Positions 7,144 to 13,546 of a stretch of DNA of 14,863 bases are shown here, piece by piece. Source of the DNA: DATGLE01 sp035294325 (GTDB lineage Bacteria > Chloroflexota > Ktedonobacteria > Ktedonobacterales > Ktedonobacteraceae); the NCBI GenBank assembly GCA_035294325.1, contig DATGLE010000161.1:1-14863 (forward strand), given 5' to 3'. Numbering within the stretch: the stretch's first letter is position 1; each line of letters starts with the position of its first letter. The position numbers and the translations under genes were made by a program. A model generated the notes under the pieces. It did not search any database. It was not told where the DNA came from and saw only the letters and a program-made list of their open reading frames with translations.

Positions 7144-8247
7144 ATGCAAACGGAACGTCGGCCCCTGAACATCCTTTCCGTCCTGTGCAGTGGCGTCCTG
7201 GCGCTGGGACTCCTGTTCTTCATGGTGGCCTGTGGTGGCTCATCCGGCTCCACAACTACAACTGGTGGCGGCGGCAAAAAAGCGTCGGACATCCATGTCG
7301 GGTTCGTGAGCGAGACCACCAGCCTGAACTTCGCCACCGAAATGGCGGATGGCGCGCGCTATGCCGCGCAGCAATTTCACGTCAATGCCCAGATCGTCGC
7401 TCCACCCAACATCGACGACGAAGCCGCGGTCAAGCTCTTCCAGGATCTCACCAGAACCGCCAGAGATGGGATCGCCGTAGAGACGCTGGCCCCGAACCTT
7501 TTTGTGCGGCCAGAGAGCCTGGCCGTGCGGCAGGGCATCCCCGTGATCGCGGTAGATACTATCGCGGATCCCTCCACTGGCATCACTACCTACGTAGGCA
7601 ATGATAACCTCGCTGCCGGTGCGCTGCTGGCCGACGAGGCCATGAAGCACCTGCCCGCCAACGCCTCCGGCCAGGTAATTGTGGGCATCGACACCCCCGG
7701 TGTGCCAGTGCTGGTCTATCGCTTCCAGGGCATCCAGCAGGAGTTCGCGCGTAAGATGCCCAACGTTCAGGTGCTCGGCCCCTTCGATTCAAAGCAGGAG
7801 CCGCAGGAGAATTATAACGCCTGGGTCAGTCTGATCAAGGCTCATCCGGGCGCACTGGCATACCTGGGCGTTGGCGACGCGGACAACGCCTCGCTGGCTC
7901 GCATCCGCCAGGCGCAGCATGGCAAGTATCTGACGGCAGCCTTCGACCTCAACCCGACCGGTCTCCAGGCTGTGCAGAACGGCGTCAACTTCGCGCTGGT
8001 CGATCCCGAACACTTCCTGAAGGGCTACGTTGCTATGCGCCTGCTGATCGAGCATGCCATGCACGGGACACCCATCCCCAAAGGCTGGTGGAACCCCGGC
8101 GCGCAGATCGTAAACCAGTCCAATGTGGCAAGCATTATCGCCCGGCAGGCATCGCTTGAGACGAAGGGCGCCTATTATCAGCCAATCATCGATAAAGAAT
8201 TCGCCAATCCATCGGCCCAGATCAAACCATACGATCAGGCCAAATAG
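7144..8247 (+). CDS. Sugar-type ABC substrate-binding lipoprotein (RbsB/Peripla_BP_4 family)
   Basis: The 367-residue protein has a lipoprotein signal: RR near the start, a hydrophobic core and a lipobox FMVAC with Cys30 as the lipidated residue, followed by a Gly/Ser/Thr-rich linker. The mature part has the two-lobe type I binding-protein fold seen in RbsB, LsrB and RhaS: IHVGFVSE opens lobe one, GIPVIAVDT and YVGNDNLAAG mark the hinge region, and AAFDLNPTGLQAV lies in lobe two. It should capture the substrate outside the membrane and deliver it to the permease. ATG at 7144 is fixed by a strong GAGGAGG seven to eight bases upstream; the frame is open further 5' only through the leader hairpin. 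The ATPase gene follows after 11 bases. The ligand is not predictable from what I see. Confidence 0.93.
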   Translation: MQTERRPLNILSVLCSGVLALGLLFFMVACGGSSGSTTTTGGGGKKASDIHVGFVSETTSLNFATEMADGARYAAQQFHVNAQIVAPPNIDDEAAVKLFQDLTRTARDGIAVETLAPNLFVRPESLAVRQGIPVIAVDTIADPSTGITTYVGNDNLAAGALLADEAMKHLPANASGQVIVGIDTPGVPVLVYRFQGIQQEFARKMPNVQVLGPFDSKQEPQENYNAWVSLIKAHPGALAYLGVGDADNASLARIRQAQHGKYLTAAFDLNPTGLQAVQNGVNFALVDPEHFLKGYVAMRLLIEHAMHGTPIPKGWWNPGAQIVNQSNVASIIARQASLETKGAYYQPIIDKEFANPSAQIKPYDQAK

Positions 8248-8258
8248 AGGGAAGCTTT

Positions 8259-9773
8259 ATGGCAGGCTCTGACTACATGCTTGAGGCCGAACGGATCCGC
8301 AAGTCGTATGGCGGCATCGCGGCGCTCAAAGGCGTGGACTTCCGCGTGCGCGCCGGCTCTGTCCATGCGCTTGTAGGCGAGAATGGCGCGGGCAAGTCAA
8401 CGCTGGTCAGGATCCTGGCCGGGGCCACTTCCCCGGACGCAGGCACTCTGCGCCTGGCCGGCCATGAGATCCGCTTTGCCAGTACCGCCGCCGCTGCTGC
8501 CCACGGGGTTGCCGTCGTCTCTCAGGAGCTGAGCCTTTTCCCTGATCTCGATGTGCTATCGAATCTCTTTCCCGTCCATGCGCCGGCAATCGGGCCGTTC
8601 GTGGCGCGGGGGCGCATCTGGGAGCAGGCCAGGCCCGTCTTTCAAGAACTGGGCCTGGAGGTCGATCCAGATGCGCCCGTCGAAACACTGAAGCTGGAAC
8701 AGCGCCAGTTGCTTGAGATCGCGCGCGCCCTGATGATTCGCCCACGCGTATTGATCCTTGACGAACCAACCTCGGCGCTGCACGCGCGCGAGACCGAGCG
8801 CTTGCACGAGGTCCTGCGTGTGTTGCGCCAGCGGGAGGTCGCGGTAGTCTATGTCTCGCATATTCTTGAGGATGTGCTGAACCTGTGCGACGAGGTGACG
8901 GTGCTGCGCGATGGCTCATGCGTCGTGGATGCGCAACCGGCGGCCGCGCTCTCGATTGACGAAATTGTGCGCGCCATGCTGGGCAACAAGGCGCCGGCTC
9001 AGGTCCAGGGCGCGCAGGCCAGGCGCTCCGCGACGGGCAGAGGCGCTCTGCGTCTGGAACATGTGAGCGTAGCGGGTTATCTGGAAGATGTCACTCTGGA
9101 GGCCCCTGCTGGTGCGATCATCGGCGTGGCTGGACTCTCCGGTTCAGGGCATCGCGAGGCGCTGGAGGTCACGGCGGGGGCGCTGCGACTCACGCAGGGA
9201 CGCATTGTATTGCCGGGCGGGACTGAACTGCGTCCAGGCCAGCGCAATGCTATCCGGCAAGGTGTCGCGCTGGTCCCCGGAGACCGGCAGCGCATCGGCC
9301 TGATGCTTGATAAGCCCGTCTGGGATAATATCGCGCAGGTGCGAGCGGTGGCCCTCAACCGCGCCGGCATGTTTCTGCGCGCCAGCCGGCTGCGCGCTCG
9401 TGCTCGCGTGCATGTGGACCGGCTCGGCATCAGGACGCCCTCCGTTGACCAGGAGGTGGGCTATCTATCGGGCGGGAATCAGCAGAAGGTGGTCTTTGCG
9501 AAATGGCTTGAAGCGGAGCCGTCGGTCCTGCTGCTCGACGACCCGACGCGGGGCATCGATGTCGGGGCCAGGGCGGAGATCTACGCTCTGATGAATACGC
9601 TGGCCGAGCGAGGAACGATTCAAATACTGGCTTCCACGGATCCACGCGAACTGGCGCTGATCTGTGATCGCGTCTTTGTCTTTTACCGGGGACGCGTCTG
9701 CGCCGTGCTGGAGCCTCCGCGCCTGGATGCTCACACCATCCTGCAAGTCGTTAACACGGGAACCCTTCCGTAG
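8259..9773 (+). CDS. Dual-domain sugar-type ABC ATPase (RbsA/MglA-like)
   Basis: The 504-residue protein carries two fused ABC domains, the usual length for RbsA-type importer ATPases. Domain one has Walker A GENGAGKST (40-48) and Walker B LILDEPTSA (Asp168-Glu169). Its signature motif, normally like LSxGxxQ, reads LKLEQRQ (144-150) and has lost the Ser and Gly. Domain two has a degenerate P-loop GLSGSGHRE (292-299), as is common in this family, with an intact signature LSGGNQQK (403-410) and Walker B LLLDDPTRG (425-433). It powers the permease at 5862-7004. GAGGGAAG precedes the ATG at 8259; a second ATG six codons in is possible. The amidohydrolase gene follows after 22 bases, so importer and enzymes are probably co-transcribed. 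Confidence 0.95.
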   Translation: MAGSDYMLEAERIRKSYGGIAALKGVDFRVRAGSVHALVGENGAGKSTLVRILAGATSPDAGTLRLAGHEIRFASTAAAAAHGVAVVSQELSLFPDLDVLSNLFPVHAPAIGPFVARGRIWEQARPVFQELGLEVDPDAPVETLKLEQRQLLEIARALMIRPRVLILDEPTSALHARETERLHEVLRVLRQREVAVVYVSHILEDVLNLCDEVTVLRDGSCVVDAQPAAALSIDEIVRAMLGNKAPAQVQGAQARRSATGRGALRLEHVSVAGYLEDVTLEAPAGAIIGVAGLSGSGHREALEVTAGALRLTQGRIVLPGGTELRPGQRNAIRQGVALVPGDRQRIGLMLDKPVWDNIAQVRAVALNRAGMFLRASRLRARARVHVDRLGIRTPSVDQEVGYLSGGNQQKVVFAKWLEAEPSVLLLDDPTRGIDVGARAEIYALMNTLAERGTIQILASTDPRELALICDRVFVFYRGRVCAVLEPPRLDAHTILQVVNTGTLP

Positions 9774-9795
9774 AAATTCTTGAAAGGTCTTTTTA

Positions 9796-10833
9796 ATGAA
9801 GAACGGATCATTTGTGATCGACGCGCACACAGGTTTCTGGGACGCCAGCCGCGAGAATTGCAGGAACCGTTTCGGAGAAGTGTTCATTGAATCATTCTAC
9901 GGCATCCATAACGCGCTCAATCCGCCCGACGCGAAATGGACGATGGATTACGAAAGCGTCTTTCGTAAGGTTGATCCCGACTGGTATATCGAAGAGGTCT
10001 TTATCAAGGGCGACGCGGACATGGCTATCCTCTCGACGCAGGTATTAAAAGAATTTTACTATACCGGCTTCTGTTCCGCGGATCGCAATATGATCCTGCG
10101 CGCTCGTGCTCCTGAGCGCATTATCTCGCTGGGCGGCCTGGATCCGCGCATGCCCAATGCGGTAGAGGAGGTCGAGCGCCAGGTCAAAGAGTGCGGCGTG
10201 CTGGGTTTCAAGTGGTATACCGCCGAGTGGCGTGGTCAGTCGCGCGGCTGGCGCGCGAACGATCCGATGGTCTTCCCGCTCTACGAGAAGTGTATCGAAC
10301 TGGGCGTAAAAAACATGCATTTTCACAAGGGGCCGGGCGTCGAACCGCTCTCGCTGGCGAAGTTCGATGTTCGCGATATCGATGAGCCGGCCTGCCTCTA
10401 CCCCGAGCTAAATTTCATCATCGATCATGTTGGCCTGCCCCGGCTCGATGATTTCTGCTGGATCGCCGCGAGCTGTCCGAATGTGTACGGCTCGCTGGCG
10501 GTGGCGCTGGCCTTTGTTCACAGGCGCCCGCGCTACTTCGCGGAGATCATGGCGAACCTGCTGTTCTGGCTCGGCCCGGATCGTATTATTTACGGGACGG
10601 ACTTTCCCATCTGGTATCCGCACTGGCAGCTCGATGAGTTTATGGCGTTCCAGTTGCCGGAGGACCTGAAAGCTGAATATGACGTTGATCTGACCGATGA
10701 GATCAAGCAGAAGATCATCGGTGGCAATATCGCGCGGCTCTACGGCATCGATATTGAAAGCAAACTCAAGGCCATCGAAAACGACGAGATCGCGCGGCGC
10801 AAACGCGAGTACCTGGAGGAAATATATCGATGA
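9796..10833 (+). CDS. Amidohydrolase_2-family metal-dependent hydrolase or decarboxylase
   Basis: This 345-residue TIM-barrel protein belongs to the amidohydrolase_2 group (PF04909), which holds hydrolases and non-oxidative decarboxylases such as ACMSD and resorcylate decarboxylase. The N-terminal metal motif, usually H-x-H, reads IDAHTGFWD, so His11 is kept but the second His is Gly13. Other candidate metal or catalytic residues are His175/His177 (NMHFHKG), His211 (IDHVGLP) and Asp269 (YGTDFP); Lys139 lies in GFKWYTAEWRG. The overall sequence resembles the amidohydrolase carried with actinobacterial propane/phenol-type diiron monooxygenase operons, recalled from memory. GAAAGG precedes the ATG. 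The stop overlaps the next gene's start (ATGA), pointing to coupled translation with the alcohol dehydrogenase. The reaction is unknown; both C-N hydrolysis and decarboxylation are possible. Confidence 0.88.
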   Translation: MKNGSFVIDAHTGFWDASRENCRNRFGEVFIESFYGIHNALNPPDAKWTMDYESVFRKVDPDWYIEEVFIKGDADMAILSTQVLKEFYYTGFCSADRNMILRARAPERIISLGGLDPRMPNAVEEVERQVKECGVLGFKWYTAEWRGQSRGWRANDPMVFPLYEKCIELGVKNMHFHKGPGVEPLSLAKFDVRDIDEPACLYPELNFIIDHVGLPRLDDFCWIAASCPNVYGSLAVALAFVHRRPRYFAEIMANLLFWLGPDRIIYGTDFPIWYPHWQLDEFMAFQLPEDLKAEYDVDLTDEIKQKIIGGNIARLYGIDIESKLKAIENDEIARRKREYLEEIYR

Positions 10834-11855
10834 AAGCTGTGCGTTTGCATGCATATGGGCAGCCGCCGGTAGTGGAAGAGGTCGCGGAACCTGCGATTAC
10901 CGGCCCGCATGATGTGATCGTGCGTATCGGCGGCGCTGGCCTGTGCCGCACTGACCTGCACATTATAGAGGGACAGTTCCGCGATAAATCGGGGATTACC
11001 CTGCCCTATATTCTGGGGCACGAGAACGCTGGCCGGGTTCAGGCCGTCGGCTCCGCCGTCAGCAATGTCGCGGTTGGCGACACGGTGATCGCGCATCCGC
11101 AAATTTCCTGCGGCTTCTGTCGCGCCTGTCGCGCCGGAGACGACATGCACTGTAGCCACGCGGCCTTTCCGGGCATGGATACCGATGGCGGCATGGCCGA
11201 GTTCTTGAAGACCAGCGCGCGATCAGTAATCAAGCTGGATGCGAGCATGGATCCCGCGGATATTGCCGCGCTGGCCGACGCCGGAATCACTGCCTATCAC
11301 GCCGTTAAGAAGGCCGCGCCGCATCTCTACCCGGGCGCGCGAGCGGTGGTCATCGGCGCGGGCGGCCTGGGCCACATCGGCATTCAATGCCTCAAGGCGC
11401 TGACGCCAGCAGAGATCATTGTCGTGGATCGTTCCCGCGCTGCGCTTGACCTGTGTCGCAAGTGGGGCGCCGATTACACGGTGCTCGCGGAGGGCAGCCA
11501 GGTAGCGACGGTGCGCGAGATTACCGGTGGTCGGGGCGCCGAGGTCGTTCTGGATTTCGTCGGCGAGGGAAATTCGCTTGTGGATGGCGTTGGCATGCTC
11601 AAGCGCGCCGGCAGCTACTATCTGGTCGGCTACGGCGGACAGCTGGTCGTGCCCACAATTGACATTATCGCCAGCGAGATCAGCTTTGTCGGCAATCTGG
11701 TTGGCACGTATAATGATCTGGTGGAGTTGATGACGCTGACCAGCCAGGGCAAGGTCACGTTGTATACCAGGCGCTATCCGCTGGAGGCTGCCAACGAGGC
11801 TATTCACGATCTGGAGAGCGGCCAGCTTCGCGGGCGCGGCATTCTGGTTCCGTAG
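10830..11855 (+). CDS. Zinc-dependent alcohol dehydrogenase (MDR family), NAD-type
   Basis: The 341-residue protein is a medium-chain zinc dehydrogenase interconverting an alcohol and an aldehyde or ketone. Catalytic zinc ligands are Cys39 (GLCRTD), His64-Glu65 (GHEN) and probably Asp150 in place of the third classical ligand. The structural zinc site is Cys94, 97, 100 and 108. The Rossmann motif GAGGLG is at 176-181, and the acidic residue ending the second strand (IIVVDRS) suggests NAD rather than NADP. Phrases such as GGAGLCRTDLHIIEGQ are shared, from memory, with secondary-alcohol dehydrogenases found next to propane monooxygenase genes. The start overlaps the amidohydrolase stop and has GGAGGAAA upstream. 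The downstream decarboxylase gene begins 47 bases later. Substrate unknown; a product of that decarboxylase is one candidate. Confidence 0.94.
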   Translation: MKAVRLHAYGQPPVVEEVAEPAITGPHDVIVRIGGAGLCRTDLHIIEGQFRDKSGITLPYILGHENAGRVQAVGSAVSNVAVGDTVIAHPQISCGFCRACRAGDDMHCSHAAFPGMDTDGGMAEFLKTSARSVIKLDASMDPADIAALADAGITAYHAVKKAAPHLYPGARAVVIGAGGLGHIGIQCLKALTPAEIIVVDRSRAALDLCRKWGADYTVLAEGSQVATVREITGGRGAEVVLDFVGEGNSLVDGVGMLKRAGSYYLVGYGGQLVVPTIDIIASEISFVGNLVGTYNDLVELMTLTSQGKVTLYTRRYPLEAANEAIHDLESGQLRGRGILVP

Positions 11856-11902
11856 AAGGGATCTTCGCTGCGCGGCGCAGGCGCGAGAATGAAAGGGAGA
11901 TA

Positions 11903-13510
11903 ATGGACAATCTTCAATCAGCAGAGACAAAGTGTACGGTGCGCGACGTAACGATTCGCCTGCTGCGCGATCTCGGATTGACCACCGTCTTCGGCAATCC
12001 CGGTTCCACGGAGCTGCCATTTTTCAAAAACTGGCCCGCGGATTTCCGCTATATTCTGGGTTTGCAGGAGGCTTCAGTTGTGGCGATGGCCGATGGCTAC
12101 GCTCAGGCCACGCGTAACGCCGCCTTTGTGAATCTGCACTCGGCGGTTGGCGTCGGCCATGCTCAGGGCAGCATCTTTACCGCTTATCGCAATCAGACGC
12201 CGCTGCTGATTACGGCGGGCCAGCAGGCGCGGCCAATGTTGCTGGATGAACCCTATCTCTGGGCAACGCAGGCCACCGAGTTCCCCAAACCCTACATCAA
12301 ATGGAGCTGCGAGCCAGCACGCGCGCAGGATGTGCCCGCCGCGCTGGCTCGCGCCTACTACTTTGCTATGCAGAAGCCATGCGGCCCGACCTTTGTCTCC
12401 ATTCCGGTTGACGATTGGGACGTTGAGGCCGAACCGCTTGCCGCGCGCCATATGAGTACCGAATTCGCGCCTGACCCGGCGGCCCTCCAGCGCGTAGCCG
12501 ATGCCCTGAACTCCAGCCAGCGCCCGGCGCTGATCGTTGGCCCCGCTGTGGACCGCGACAGCGCATGGGACGAGGCTGTCGAGCTTGCCGAACGCACGCG
12601 CGCCGCCGTCTGGGTCAGCCCCATGTCCGCCCGCTGTAGCTTCCCTGAGGATCATCCCCTCTTCGCCGGCTTTTTGCCGCCCGTGCGTCGCCTGCTCGCC
12701 TCGAAGCTGGCCCGCTACGATGTCGTGCTCGTGCTCGGCGCACCAATCTTCACCTACCATGTGCATAGCGAAGGGCCGTTTGTGCCGGAGGGCGTGCAGC
12801 TCTATCAGATCATCGACGATCCAGAAGCCGCTGCGTGGGCGCCGGTGGGTACGAGCCTGCTCGCGACGCTGCGCCTCGGGCTGAGCCGCCTGCTCGAACT
12901 GGTCGAGACCTCCGCGCGGCCAGCGCCACCTCCGCTCGTGCGCCCGCCGCTGCCGGATAAGCTGGATCCCATACCGGCGGCGTTTGTAATGCATACTATC
13001 GCCGAAGTGATGCCCGAAGATGCGGTGATCGTCGAGGAGGCGCCGTCGCATCGCAACGACCTGCATGACTACCTGCCCATCCGCCATCGCAACGGCTTCT
13101 ACACCGGGGCCAGCGGCGGACTTGGCTACAGCCTGCCCGCCGCCGCCGGGATTGCACTGGCCGATCCCACCCGTCGCGTCATCTGCCTGCTCGGCGACGG
13201 CTCAAGCATGTACTCGGTGCAGGGCCTGTGGAGCGCCGCACAGCATCGCCTGCCCATCACCTTTGTCATCTTCAACAACCAGGAGTACGCGGCGCTGAAA
13301 TCTTTCAGCCGCATGTTCAATACTCCCGAACTTCCCGGAGTAGACCTGCCCGGTATCGATATCTGCGCCATCGCCCGTGGCTTCGGCTGCGAGACCGTGC
13401 GCGTCGAAACATCCTGCGATCTCGTCCCGGCCTTAACCCGCTCCTTCGCCAGCGCGGGGCCGGTGGTAATCGACGTGATTCTTGATCGCCCGGAGGCCGA
13501 GTTATATTGA
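11903..13510 (+). CDS. mdlC: ThDP-dependent 2-oxo acid decarboxylase, benzoylformate decarboxylase-like
   Basis: The 535-residue protein has the three-domain fold of thiamine-diphosphate decarboxylases. It aligns by eye along its length with Pseudomonas putida benzoylformate decarboxylase (528 residues), and the four active-site residues known there are kept: Ser35 (FGNPGSTELP), Glu56 (LQEAS), His79 (NLHSAVG) and His286 (APIFTYH), corresponding to Ser26, Glu47, His70 and His281. The ThDP/Mg motif runs from GDG at 431-433 to Asn458-Asn459. Expected chemistry is 2-oxo acid to aldehyde plus CO2; an aromatic 2-oxo acid is likely but unproven, and carboligation is a known side activity. GGGAGATA precedes the ATG. 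The 47-base gap before it contains a small CTGCG-CGG-CGCAG hairpin (11868-11880). It is the last gene of the plus-strand run, ending 36 bases before a convergent gene. Confidence 0.9.
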   Translation: MDNLQSAETKCTVRDVTIRLLRDLGLTTVFGNPGSTELPFFKNWPADFRYILGLQEASVVAMADGYAQATRNAAFVNLHSAVGVGHAQGSIFTAYRNQTPLLITAGQQARPMLLDEPYLWATQATEFPKPYIKWSCEPARAQDVPAALARAYYFAMQKPCGPTFVSIPVDDWDVEAEPLAARHMSTEFAPDPAALQRVADALNSSQRPALIVGPAVDRDSAWDEAVELAERTRAAVWVSPMSARCSFPEDHPLFAGFLPPVRRLLASKLARYDVVLVLGAPIFTYHVHSEGPFVPEGVQLYQIIDDPEAAAWAPVGTSLLATLRLGLSRLLELVETSARPAPPPLVRPPLPDKLDPIPAAFVMHTIAEVMPEDAVIVEEAPSHRNDLHDYLPIRHRNGFYTGASGGLGYSLPAAAGIALADPTRRVICLLGDGSSMYSVQGLWSAAQHRLPITFVIFNNQEYAALKSFSRMFNTPELPGVDLPGIDICAIARGFGCETVRVETSCDLVPALTRSFASAGPVVIDVILDRPEAELY

Positions 13511-13546
13511 TGGCTGCCCCGTCGCTCTGGAGCGTGAGCCTGGGCC

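Noticed and set aside
11223..12020. 265-codon minus-strand open frame opposite the alcohol dehydrogenase
   Set aside because: Antisense to a clear zinc dehydrogenase and spanning into the next gene; no motif or ribosome binding site supports it.
12074..13087. 337-codon minus-strand open frame opposite the decarboxylase gene
   Set aside because: It lies wholly antisense to a gene with complete catalytic motifs, its translation is Arg/His/Gly-rich without recognisable domains, and GC-rich codon bias readily opens such frames.
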